From Eubacteriales bacterium (GTDB lineage: Bacteria; Bacillota; Clostridia; Peptostreptococcales; Anaerovoracaceae), in contig JAQXNW010000165.1 in the NCBI GenBank assembly GCA_029098205.1, positions 1-38,454 of the forward strand: a stretch of DNA of 38,454 nucleotides, read 5' to 3'. Shown piece by piece: positions 1 through 7,008 of the stretch (position 1 is the stretch's first letter; each line of letters begins with the position of its first letter). A model generated the notes under the pieces. That model saw only the letters and a list, made by a program, of their open reading frames with translations. It ran no database searches and was not told where the DNA came from. The translations under genes were made by a program, and so were the position numbers.

Positions 1-673
1 TGTGCTCATGGGCGTGCACAGGAGCGCGGCGGACTTTGTCCGTGATCGCGTCCAGCGTCGAAGTATCGTCTTCCTGGCTGTCATAATAAAGATCCCGGAG
101 CTGGATGTATTTCGCAACATCCGGGTGAAGGTACTTCAGGGTTTCCTTACTCCGGATTTTCTTCCGGATTTCTGTCGCGGAAATCACAACCGGTGAATTT
201 CCCATCAGGATGACCCGGACGCCCTCCCGGGTCAGGCGATCCCGCTCATACAGCATTTCTTCGCGGTTTTCGTCTCCCCGAAGCCCGACGAGAAGCGTCG
301 CGTTCTCCGCGACATCCTTCCAGCGGACCCAGTAATGAAACGCCATAAACGCATCGGATCCAAGAAGATAATAGAGATCGTCCTCCGGATATTTCCGTGC
401 CAGCCTCTTAACCGTATCCGCCGTGTAGGCCGGCGTTCCCCGCTCTATTTCCGACGAGTCCACCGAAAAAGGATCCATGCCGCGCGTCGCAAGCTGGCAC
501 ATGAACAGCCGGTCCTCTCCGGAAGCGATCTTCGCATTCTGCTTATAGGGCGGAATCGTCGGAATCAGGATCACCTGATCCGCGTCCGCAAAATCCAGAG
601 CCGCCTGACAAAGCGCAATGTGGCCGTTATGAATCGGATCGAAGGTCCCGCCGAATAAAATGATTCTGCTCAT
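1..673 (-). CDS. nadD: Nicotinate-nucleotide adenylyltransferase, 3' end outside the window
   Basis: NadD transfers AMP from ATP to nicotinate mononucleotide in NAD synthesis, in the cytosol. The translation, read from the minus strand, starts MSRIILFGGTFDPIHNGH, with the nucleotidyltransferase motif GGTFDPIHNGH at residues 8-18. The second family motif, ISATEIR, is at about 164-170. The ATG at 673-671 lies one base beyond the stop of the upstream acidic protein, so the two are co-transcribed. At 224 residues the frame is still open at the window edge, while NadD usually ends near residue 200 (here around LRDLYY). The extra residues include VHAHEH. They could be the start of a fused YqeK-like HD domain, but too little is visible to say. 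The NadD assignment is firm and the fusion is only a possibility. Confidence 0.93.
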   Translation of the reverse strand, partial: MSRIILFGGTFDPIHNGHIALCQAALDFADADQVILIPTIPPYKQNAKIASGEDRLFMCQLATRGMDPFSVDSSEIERGTPAYTADTVKRLARKYPEDDLYYLLGSDAFMAFHYWVRWKDVAENATLLVGLRGDENREEMLYERDRLTREGVRVILMGNSPVVISATEIRKKIRSKETLKYLHPDVAKYIQLRDLYYDSQEDDTSTLDAITDKVRRAPVHAHEH

Positions 674-674
674 C

Positions 675-1253
675 TCAGCCTCCTAACCGTACGGTCGCGG
701 TTCCGTTCCAGGCGGAAGCGTGAAGAATTCCCCTGGCGTTCGGATCCTCCGCTACATACAGAAAGGCGGTGATTTCCTGCGTATTCAGATACGCCGCCAA
801 AGACTCCCAGGGGTCCTGATCCATGTACCGCATGCCGTAAACGATGTCCTTTGCCTTCTCCGCGACTTCCTTAGGTCCGCCGATTACAAATCCCGGTCCC
901 TCCGGATAAATCGCGCACCAGAGATCCTTCTGAATCTCCTCCAGCTCGTCATCCGTCTCTTCTTCCTCGTCATGCGGATTCCCGATCAGAATTGCCGCGG
1001 GCGTATCTTCCCCGTTCATCTCCATCATCATCGCGCAGGCCGCGGTTTCCTTCGGACAGTATGTCTCCAGAATGCCGGCAAGCGCCATCTCCAGATCCTC
1101 CGCATCCTCCGCATCCTCGATCTCCGGAACCGTTTCCGGAATGCCGGAAAGCGCCTTACGAAGCTCTGCAAGATGATCCGTATCCGTAAGACAGCCGACC
1201 GCGAACCTACGCCCGTTCAGAACTCCGTTTTCAATGCAGTACGCGTATTTCAC
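675..1253 (-). CDS. Small acidic protein of unknown function
   Basis: I do not recognise this protein of about 192 residues. It is strongly acidic, with a Glu/Asp-rich patch in the middle (residues about 41-62 and a run of E/D around 95-108) and a Gly/Pro-containing second half. No signal peptide, membrane segment or Cys motif is visible. I chose the GTG at 1253-1251 because AAGGAG lies six bases upstream; an in-frame TTG at 1280 and ATG at 1277 have no ribosome site. It abuts nadD (one base between stop and start), so it shares that transcript. A structural or partner role is possible, but nothing in the sequence shows a function. Confidence 0.7.
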   Translation of the reverse strand: MKYAYCIENGVLNGRRFAVGCLTDTDHLAELRKALSGIPETVPEIEDAEDAEDLEMALAGILETYCPKETAACAMMMEMNGEDTPAAILIGNPHDEEEETDDELEEIQKDLWCAIYPEGPGFVIGGPKEVAEKAKDIVYGMRYMDQDPWESLAAYLNTQEITAFLYVAEDPNARGILHASAWNGTATVRLGG

Positions 1254-1331
1254 CGCTTTCTCCTTCCATGGATCCATCAAAAAACAGAAAGAGTCCGACC
1301 CGGATCCCGCCGGATCAGACCCGTTCTTACA

Positions 1332-2627
1332 TTAGAATTTCGTGAGCATATCGCCTTCCGGGCTGAAAGAAAGCTCGAACGGTTCGCTCTCAACTTCGAT
1401 GGTATCCATCTTCTCCGCCTCCGGAAGCATTGCCTCCGAGATCAGAATTTCCTCAATCTCCAGCGAATTATTAATAATAATGATTCTTGGATTATCATAG
1501 TCGATTTTAATCGAACTTGCAAGGCATGCCTGGATAACATCCTTCTCACTGCCTGCAACAACCGGAATCCGATACGCGGACGCGTTGTAGCTCGTGATCG
1601 CATTCGGATATGTATCCGCGAAGCTGACCTTCTTGAAGAAACGGTCCGTGCAGAAATCCGCTCTTCCCATTCCGGTCGCGTTTCCGTGCGATTCGTCCGT
1701 CAGATCGAAGATACCAATCCGCTGCGCCTCGATTCCCATCTTAAGCTTTTCATTGACGCACCGGCCGACGATGTTCGGGTCCATGCCCGCACCGGTATAG
1801 TTCTTGCCAAGCTCGCGGACGATCAAAGTATCGCAGCTTGGGAACCAGATCCGGCCCATCTGCGCTTTCGCCTTTGTAAGAAGCTCCGGCTCTCTTTCCG
1901 GGATTTCTTTTCCCGGCATCGCTTCCACGTAGAATGTCTTGTCAAACGAATTCTCCAGAAGCGCTACACCGATCACGACATTCGCGTTTTCGATAACGAC
2001 CCGCGCGTTCTTTCCGATCCGCTGCGACATGCTGTCGTCGCCGTTCGCATGGCAGATATGCGCGCCATACTGTTTTCCGATGCCGATGGTCAGCATCTTC
2101 ATCATACCGCTCTCATACGGTCCCTGGAAGCTTGTATGCGCCTTCACACGGTTAAGAGCGATGATCGCATCGCATTCCGCCGCGTTCTTATCGATGCAGA
2201 CATCGAAATCATCCTCGTCGTCCTTTACATGTCCGACCTTCACGGTCGTCATATCCGAAAGAATCGGCGCTCCCATCGCTTCTTCCGTAATGCCGAGGCT
2301 CTTCAGAATTTCGATCTGTCCTTCCGCCGTCGCGCCGCCATGGCTTCCCATGGTCGGAATCAGGAACGGCTCCGCTCCCTTGCTGCGGACATAATCCACC
2401 AGAAATTTCGTAACGAACGGCATATTCGAAACGCCGCGGCTTCCGCATGTGATCGCGATCCGCATGCCGGGGCGCACAGCCTTCTCGATTTCCGGATTCT
2501 TCAGATCCTCCGTAAGCTTTGCCGCAATTTCTTCTTCTCCGATCTCGTTATGCGCGAACACCTGATGAACGCGGACAAAACGAGGCAGGTTGATGTGATT
2601 GATAAAACTGCTGATCGGTGATGTCAT
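1332..2627 (-). CDS. LarA-family (DUF2088) nickel-pincer racemase/epimerase-like protein
   Basis: This 431-aa protein belongs to the lactate-racemase domain family, whose characterised members use the nickel-pincer nucleotide to shuttle a hydride at a hydroxy-acid carbon. Visible motifs are ITCGSRGVSN (59-68), MGSHGGAT (93-100) and a long conserved block, VKAHTSF through SGMMKMLTIGIGK (161-185). Lactobacillus plantarum LarA uses His108, His174, Lys184 (cofactor tether) and His200 (Ni ligand). By spacing I match these to His96, His164, Lys177 and His193; the Lys-to-His distance of 16 is identical. The fold is more like the LarA homologue branch than true lactate racemase, so the substrate is open. 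It follows the MoaB-like gene by 18 bases, and larB, larC and larE lie 4.4-8 kb away on the same strand. Confidence 0.85.
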   Translation of the reverse strand: MTSPISSFINHINLPRFVRVHQVFAHNEIGEEEIAAKLTEDLKNPEIEKAVRPGMRIAITCGSRGVSNMPFVTKFLVDYVRSKGAEPFLIPTMGSHGGATAEGQIEILKSLGITEEAMGAPILSDMTTVKVGHVKDDEDDFDVCIDKNAAECDAIIALNRVKAHTSFQGPYESGMMKMLTIGIGKQYGAHICHANGDDSMSQRIGKNARVVIENANVVIGVALLENSFDKTFYVEAMPGKEIPEREPELLTKAKAQMGRIWFPSCDTLIVRELGKNYTGAGMDPNIVGRCVNEKLKMGIEAQRIGIFDLTDESHGNATGMGRADFCTDRFFKKVSFADTYPNAITSYNASAYRIPVVAGSEKDVIQACLASSIKIDYDNPRIIIINNSLEIEEILISEAMLPEAEKMDTIEVESEPFELSFSPEGDMLTKF

Positions 2628-2645
2628 TTTCTTTGATATCCTCCG

Positions 2646-3176
2646 TTATTTCACTTCCGCCGCGCTGACCGGATACTGGGCAAGTACGGCATTCGCCATT
2701 GCAAGCGCGACCTCCTCAAGATCGACGCCTTCTTCATAAGAGGAAAGGAACGCTTCCGCAGCCGCCTTCGCCTCTACGAACGGTCCCGGCACATTGATGA
2801 CGATAGTCCCATCTTTCTTTCCGCAGACGAGCTTCGACCACATATGCCCGTTCTTTCCGTAAATTTCATGAGACGCATATTCATCCAGATAGTGAGAAAG
2901 CGCGGTATGCGTATAATCCTTCCCCAAAGTCTTGCTGAAACGATGTCCGCCGCCGGACCCTCCGATCAAAATGATCAGATCCGGTTTTGACTCTGCTGCC
3001 TCGACAATTTTCCGGAAAATCGTGTCCTCCGTGTCTAAAAGCGGGCAGACTCTTGTCACCTCCGCTTCCGGAAACTCCCGGACAACCAACGACATAATCT
3101 CCGGCGCGTCGAGATCCCGGACGGTTCCATTTTTGATCTCGTCACCTGTCGGAAGGATAAATACTTTCTCAATCAT
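2646..3176 (-). CDS. MoaB/Mog-fold (molybdopterin-binding-like) protein
   Basis: This 176-aa protein resembles the MoaB/MogA domain, which in other proteins binds molybdopterin or its adenylated form. It starts EKVFILPTGDEIKNGTV, has a glycine loop IGGSGGGHRFS at 71-81 in the place of the family's GGTG loop, and INVPGPFVEA at about 127-136. The usual catalytic Asp after the GGTG loop is not obvious, so a MoCo-adenylation role is doubtful. I chose the ATG at 3176 because the family begins here and GGGAG lies upstream; a longer frame reaches 3218 from a TTG. It sits just upstream of the LarA-like gene and was probably recruited to that pathway (inference). No moaA, moaC or moeA gene is in the window. 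Confidence 0.65.
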   Translation of the reverse strand: MIEKVFILPTGDEIKNGTVRDLDAPEIMSLVVREFPEAEVTRVCPLLDTEDTIFRKIVEAAESKPDLIILIGGSGGGHRFSKTLGKDYTHTALSHYLDEYASHEIYGKNGHMWSKLVCGKKDGTIVINVPGPFVEAKAAAEAFLSSYEEGVDLEEVALAMANAVLAQYPVSAAEVK

Positions 3177-3235
3177 GTTTATAACGCTCCCATTCCCATA
3201 TTGCGGCTTCGAAGCCAAACCGAGCCGCTTCGGAT

Positions 3236-3269
3236 AAAAAAAGCCCCCATTTCATAGGGAAATGAGGGC
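3236..3269 (-). terminator. Intrinsic terminator between the 343-aa gene and the MoaB-like gene
   Basis: On the minus strand an 11-bp stem (GCCCTCATTTC with GAAATGGGGGC, one G-T pair) is followed by seven T. It ends the transcript of the 343-aa gene about 35 bases after its stop. The MoaB-like gene begins only about 60 bases further on, so the last two genes of the cassette depend on read-through or on a promoter I could not find. Confidence 0.85.
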
Positions 3270-3301
3270 GTCGGCGCACGGAATCCGTACGTCATTAAAT
3301 C

Positions 3302-4333
3302 CTACAGTTCAACCTCGCACCATGTTACGATGTCGGAAACCTTAAACTTCTTGCCATCGGAAAGTCCCGGAAGAATGTCATCCGCATTCGCGATGATCTG
3401 ATCCGGTGTCATCGGATCAACCTTCTCCTGCAGCCATTCCTTCGTAATGCCTACAGAATTCAGCTCAACCCAGGCTCTCTCCTCGATGTTGTCATAATCG
3501 ATCGCATATCCGCCCGCTCTTGCAATTGCAAGGTTAACCGGCGAGCATCCAAGGTCACGGCCTACAACAAGACCAAGATCCAGCGCTTTCAGAACATACT
3601 TCGCCAGTGTGGATTTACGTGCTGCGATAACCGGATAGTCGCTCTTGACGGTCTTCGCATATTCACCAGAGTTATGCGCAGTAAGTCCAGCGCCATAAGA
3701 ACGGTTGAAGATACGGCCATATGTCTCGAATACAACCATTCCGATACCAACGGAAATCTCCGGACCTGCCTTGCCGATGACAACTTCGCCGTCTGTCATG
3801 ATCTCATAGCATCCGAATGCAGGAACCAGAATCTCTGTCATCGCGATGCAGTCCATCATCTCAGATCCTGTATTGTTGTTCGCAATACGGCCAGTGATTG
3901 TCTGTGTCTCATTATGCGGAACACGCGGATAGCGATCCTGGAAGTTAGGTCCGCGGAACAGCTGCTTTCCAGCGTTCTCCGGGATCATATCCCACTGCTT
4001 CATATGCGGCTCTTCCTGAAGAAGCTTCTCGGAGTAATTCTGCTCCGTTACGCTCAGGAATCCGAAATCCTTATTGATCATATTGTAATCAATGGAAGCG
4101 AATGCGACAACCGCGTAATCCGCGATGATACCGTCGCTGGATACCGTGATCGCATCCATGTCAATGATATCAACCGCAGCCGGTTCGTTAAAATTCTTAG
4201 CAAGAATCTCGCAAGCCTGGCGGTATGTCAGTCCGTTGGCCTGTACGTCACGCTTGTCGACAAAAATCAAATTAATTGGAACCCGACCTTCTGCCGCGCC
4301 TTTTTTAATCAGCCTGTATTTTAATGTTGCCAT
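3302..4333 (-). CDS. Conserved-looking 343-aa protein of unknown function
   Basis: I do not recognise this family. It is a soluble-looking protein without signal peptide or membrane segments. The centre is rich in small and acidic residues that look like an active site: NNNTGSEMMDC at about 151-161, a Gly-rich GKAGPEISVGIGM near 187-199, YGAGLTAHNSGEYAK near 212-226, and GLVVGRDLGCSPVNLAIARAGG near 254-275. Two Cys (in MMDC and LGCS) and several Asp/His are candidates for catalysis. GGAGAGAGG precedes the ATG at 4333. It lies 112 bases after the 124-aa gene and ends at a strong terminator. With the symporter upstream and the LarA-like gene downstream, a catabolic enzyme is likely, perhaps with the 124-aa protein as its partner (inference only). 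Confidence 0.85.
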   Translation of the reverse strand: MATLKYRLIKKGAAEGRVPINLIFVDKRDVQANGLTYRQACEILAKNFNEPAAVDIIDMDAITVSSDGIIADYAVVAFASIDYNMINKDFGFLSVTEQNYSEKLLQEEPHMKQWDMIPENAGKQLFRGPNFQDRYPRVPHNETQTITGRIANNNTGSEMMDCIAMTEILVPAFGCYEIMTDGEVVIGKAGPEISVGIGMVVFETYGRIFNRSYGAGLTAHNSGEYAKTVKSDYPVIAARKSTLAKYVLKALDLGLVVGRDLGCSPVNLAIARAGGYAIDYDNIEERAWVELNSVGITKEWLQEKVDPMTPDQIIANADDILPGLSDGKKFKVSDIVTWCEVEL

Positions 4334-4445
4334 TGTAATGCCTCTCTCCGTATAAACGATTATCTCTAAGAGTAACTTCTTGGGACAAAGTAAACCTCAA
4401 GACCGTTCCGGCTTCCCCGGACATACGATCCTCCGGTCCCTTTGA

Positions 4446-4820
4446 TCAGTCGTAAGCGACGCGGCGGTCATCTACAACTTCGGAATCGTGATAATAGCAC
4501 TCCGGCGCAGGTGCGGTGATGAACATGCTCTCGAGAATTGTCTTCGGGCTTGTTCCGTCCTTGCGAAGCGCTTTGATTACTACGCAGTGGATCGTCTCCG
4601 GAATCTGCGGCAGCATGTAAACCTGTACCTTCGAAACTTCCGGATCCTCTGTGATCTCTACGAGCTCTTCCTCGATTCTTCCTACACGAAGCGAAGCAAG
4701 CTTAGCGGATTTCAGGTTCTCCAGACCGATCAACTCAACTTCTGTGTCCGGACGGCGCTTCTTGCCGGCGTCCTGTACCTTCTGAATGAAATCCGGCAGC
4801 TTGGTGTGCATCAGTTTCAT
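4446..4820 (-). CDS. 124-aa protein of unknown function, partner of the 343-aa protein?
   Basis: This small, mixed alpha/beta-looking protein starts MKLMHTKLPDFIQKVQDAGKK and ends with PAPECYYHDSEVVDDRRVAYD. It has no membrane segment. A conserved-looking stretch, QVYMLPQIPETIHCVVIKALRKDG, runs in mid-protein. TAAGGAGG sits eight bases before the ATG at 4820, an excellent ribosome site. It is read with the 343-aa gene, and the size pair (about 124 plus 343) would suit a two-subunit enzyme, but I know of no family match. The region upstream holds a C6G9 tract that is part of a shared dyad (see 4917-4933). Confidence 0.8.
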   Translation of the reverse strand: MKLMHTKLPDFIQKVQDAGKKRRPDTEVELIGLENLKSAKLASLRVGRIEEELVEITEDPEVSKVQVYMLPQIPETIHCVVIKALRKDGTSPKTILESMFITAPAPECYYHDSEVVDDRRVAYD

Positions 4821-4916
4821 GATACGTCCTCCTTAAATATGAAAGTCAATATGTTCTCTATCAATCAGACGGATACCCGCCGATCAACTTCGCCGAAATA
4901 AATTTTCTTACGATCA

Positions 4917-4933
4917 CCCCCCGGGGGGGGGAT
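4917..4933. promoter_or_regulatory. CCCC-N5-GGGGAT element with a C6G9 homopolymer tract
   Basis: About 100 bases upstream of the 124-aa gene, six C are followed by nine G and then AT. Read as a dyad this is CCCC-N5-GGGGAT. It matches the perfect ATCCCC-N5-GGGGAT dyad upstream of the symporter (6587-6603), and in both places an A/T-rich AAATTTTC stretch lies nearby on the same side. It could be a shared operator. The run of nine G is also a possible slippage site. Confidence 0.4.
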
Positions 4934-4970
4934 ACTGTACTTAAAAAAATATTTATCCAGCACCTTGGAG

Positions 4971-5003
4971 AAAGGGCAGGCGGATAAGCGCTGCCTGCCC
5001 TTT
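4971..5003 (-). terminator. Stem-loop after the symporter gene
   Basis: A perfect 11-bp stem (AAAGGGCAGGC with GCCTGCCCTTT) with an 11-base loop lies 19 bases past the symporter stop. No proper T run follows directly, so it may only partly terminate, or may protect the symporter mRNA 3' end and set its level apart from the downstream genes. Confidence 0.55.
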
Positions 5004-5021
5004 CTCTTGCCGCCAATTATT

Positions 5022-6476
5022 TTACCTGTTTTCTGCCTTTCCTGCAAGGATATCTTCACCCTGCTCCGCAAAGAATTTGATGTCTTTTTCCGTCGGTCCC
5101 TTGTATGTAAGCTTGGAAACCACGATGATGACAATCAGAGACAGAGGAACGGAGAATACCGCACTCGGCTGCCCCCAGAGAAGTCTGTGTCCGGAAAACT
5201 CATTCGCAAGCGTAAGCACAGTTCCGACAACCATGGAAGCGGTCGCGCCCTGTACGGTAACCTTCTTGGAAAGAAGCGCCGCAAACAGAGGAATCGTAAT
5301 CGCGGAGGAGTACAGCGCGTATACGTAGTTCTGAATCGACAGAATGTTATCAAAGAATTTCTGCATGATATACGCAATGATCGCGAAGATAACCAGGCAG
5401 ACACGAATGTAACGAACCTTCTGTCTCTCTGTTGCATCCTTCTTAAACAGCTTGCACCAGATATCCATAACGCCGCTCGTTACCGCGGAAAGCAGGTAAG
5501 AGTCCGCTGTCGTCATGATCAGCGCAGTTCCGCATGCCAGCATCGCCATACCGATGAACGCCGGTGCGATCGCAGCAAATGCGAAGAACAGACCATCGGA
5601 GGACACGTCCGGGAATACAACGCGAAGAACGAATCCCAGCGAAGTAGAGCAGAACATTACGAGGAAGATAATTGTTACAAATACATAAATGGATTTCTTC
5701 AGAGCCTTGTCATCCTTGCCGGACGCCATACGCTGAATGAAGTTCTGGTCGCCGATGATGTTCATCGTGCCGCCCAGCGTCAAACTGAACCATCCAATGA
5801 ATCCATAGTTACCAAACGGGAAATCCGTCGTTCCTTCCGCAGTGCGGGACAGGATTCCTTCCAGGCCTCCGCCGTTATGAATCGCCGCGAACAGCGCGAT
5901 GAACATAGAAGCCGTGATGAACAGAGAGGAAATCATATCCGTTACAGCAACCGAACGCATACCGCCCATGAACGCGATGCCAACAATGATGACCGTTCCG
6001 ATGACAATCGCAATGTCCTTATTGATTCCGGTCGCAACATAAAGTGCGTTTCCGAATGCACGGAACTGATAGGAGCAGGTTCCAACATAAGCGATAACGA
6101 TTACAAACGCCGCGAAGTTCTGCTGCGCGGTTCCGTAACGATCTCCGAATACATTCGATACAGTGATAGATTCTCTCCGGTTGATCCGCTTCGCGATCTG
6201 ATAAAGGAAGAGCGGTGCCAAACTCTGACATGTCATGTACAGAATGCCCGGCCACCAGCCGTAGTTCGCGCCAACCGCAAGAGAACCTCCTGTAATGGTT
6301 CCGCCGCCGACCCATGTCGCCGCCATCGTACCTCCGAGAACCCAAGGTCCCAGAGATTTTCCGGCGATCAGCATGTCTTTCGTATCTTTCGCCTTATGCT
6401 TACTAGCCGTATAGGCGCCCACGATAAGGATTACCGCAATATATGCAATAACCGCAGAGAGCAGGTAAAATTTCAT
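5022..6476 (-). CDS. Sodium:solute symporter (SSS family)
   Basis: This 484-aa polytopic membrane protein has about 13 hydrophobic segments, as expected for the SSS (LeuT-fold) family, which imports small organic solutes with Na+. The N-terminus carries the first helix (residues about 5-24) and then GKSLGPWVLGGTMAATWVGGGTITGGS (residues 39-65), the family region that carries substrate/Na+ contacts. The C-terminal tail is hydrophilic. AGGAAAGGATGAGAC precedes the ATG at 6476. It leads the cassette with the 124-aa, 343-aa, MoaB-like and LarA-like genes. Its substrate is therefore likely to be what they degrade or epimerise, but SSS substrates (proline, pantothenate, carboxylates, sugars) cannot be told apart here. 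A 15-codon ORF with its own ribosome site ends 13 bases upstream. Confidence 0.9.
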   Translation of the reverse strand: MKFYLLSAVIAYIAVILIVGAYTASKHKAKDTKDMLIAGKSLGPWVLGGTMAATWVGGGTITGGSLAVGANYGWWPGILYMTCQSLAPLFLYQIAKRINRRESITVSNVFGDRYGTAQQNFAAFVIVIAYVGTCSYQFRAFGNALYVATGINKDIAIVIGTVIIVGIAFMGGMRSVAVTDMISSLFITASMFIALFAAIHNGGGLEGILSRTAEGTTDFPFGNYGFIGWFSLTLGGTMNIIGDQNFIQRMASGKDDKALKKSIYVFVTIIFLVMFCSTSLGFVLRVVFPDVSSDGLFFAFAAIAPAFIGMAMLACGTALIMTTADSYLLSAVTSGVMDIWCKLFKKDATERQKVRYIRVCLVIFAIIAYIMQKFFDNILSIQNYVYALYSSAITIPLFAALLSKKVTVQGATASMVVGTVLTLANEFSGHRLLWGQPSAVFSVPLSLIVIIVVSKLTYKGPTEKDIKFFAEQGEDILAGKAENR

Positions 6477-6489
6477 GTCTCATCCTTTC

Positions 6490-6537
6490 CTAATAATAGC
6501 AGATAATGCCGCCAATACCTATCCAAGCACGATCCAT
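6490..6537 (-). CDS. Possible 15-aa hydrophobic leader or accessory peptide
   Basis: ATG at 6537-6535 opens a 15-codon frame coding MDRAWIGIGGIICYY, closed by TAG at 6490. AGGAG lies eight bases upstream of the ATG, and the stop is 13 bases before the symporter start, so translation could be coupled. The peptide is hydrophobic and Gly/Ile-rich. Some symporters do have tiny membrane partners, though this one is shorter than those I know. A translated leader peptide is equally possible. It could also be chance. Confidence 0.35.
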   Translation of the reverse strand: MDRAWIGIGGIICYY

Positions 6538-6586
6538 CGCACCTTCTCCTGCAGAAAGTTCAGGGTACGATTCACAGAAAATTTTC

Positions 6587-6603
6587 ATCCCCGGCTGGGG
6601 GAT
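6587..6603. promoter_or_regulatory. Perfect dyad ATCCCC-N5-GGGGAT upstream of the symporter
   Basis: A 17-bp perfect inverted repeat, ATCCCC GGCTG GGGGAT, lies about 110 bases before the symporter start. The rest of the gap to 7008 holds no gene that I can see, only A/T-rich DNA and the larE terminator. The same half-site arrangement recurs before the 124-aa gene (4917-4933). I infer an operator for a regulator not encoded next to it. Confidence 0.45.
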
Positions 6604-6832
6604 TCTGCAGACAGACTGTCCGGACCAAATCATGTCTGTTTCGTATAAGATCATGCTTTGTATGTACTAATCATAAAACAATGCAAATTTTCGATAAACA
6701 AAGAATTTGTCAAACCAGTTTTGAACAATCGTATAGATGAATATAATCCACAGGGTAAGAAATCGTTATGCAGAGCCATTCGTGATTGGAATGAAACATT
6801 GAAATTTCAAGCCATATTTTATCCAATCAAAA

Positions 6833-6872
6833 AATCGGATTCGAAAGAAAAATCTCTTTTTCGAACCCGATT
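6833..6872 (-). terminator. Intrinsic terminator of the larB-larE operon
   Basis: On the minus strand, AATCGGGTTCGAAA pairs with TTTCGAATCCGATT (14 bp with one G-T pair, 12-base loop) and is followed by six T. It lies about 140 bases after the larE stop. Confidence 0.85.
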
Positions 6873-7008
6873 TTCGGCAAATTCCATATTATTAAAAAGT
6901 TGTGCGACCATTTTTAATAGGTCTCACCGCCCTGCGGCGGAGCGATTTTACGGGAATATTGCCGATAATTGTACAGAAAATATGTACATCGCACGCTGTT
7001 TACGATGT

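Noticed and set aside
1285..1325. GATCC/GGATC inverted repeat after the LarA-like gene as a terminator.
   Set aside because: The stem is short and imperfect, and the T-rich part lies about 20 bases away.
720..2621. Long plus-strand open frame opposite the acidic protein and LarA-like genes; similar long frames oppose the symporter, aminotransferase and uvrB genes (for example 10840-12843).
   Set aside because: The translations are Arg/His/Leu-rich, match no family, and mirror the codon bias of the real minus-strand genes.
2646..3176. Molybdenum-cofactor synthesis protein MoaB or MogA proper.
   Set aside because: The family's catalytic Asp after the Gly loop is not visible and no other molybdenum-cofactor gene is present; only the fold is claimed.
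6675..6713. TTGACA on the minus strand (6713-6708) as a promoter for the symporter.
   Set aside because: No -10 at 16-19 bp; the nearest TATGAT is 32 bp away.
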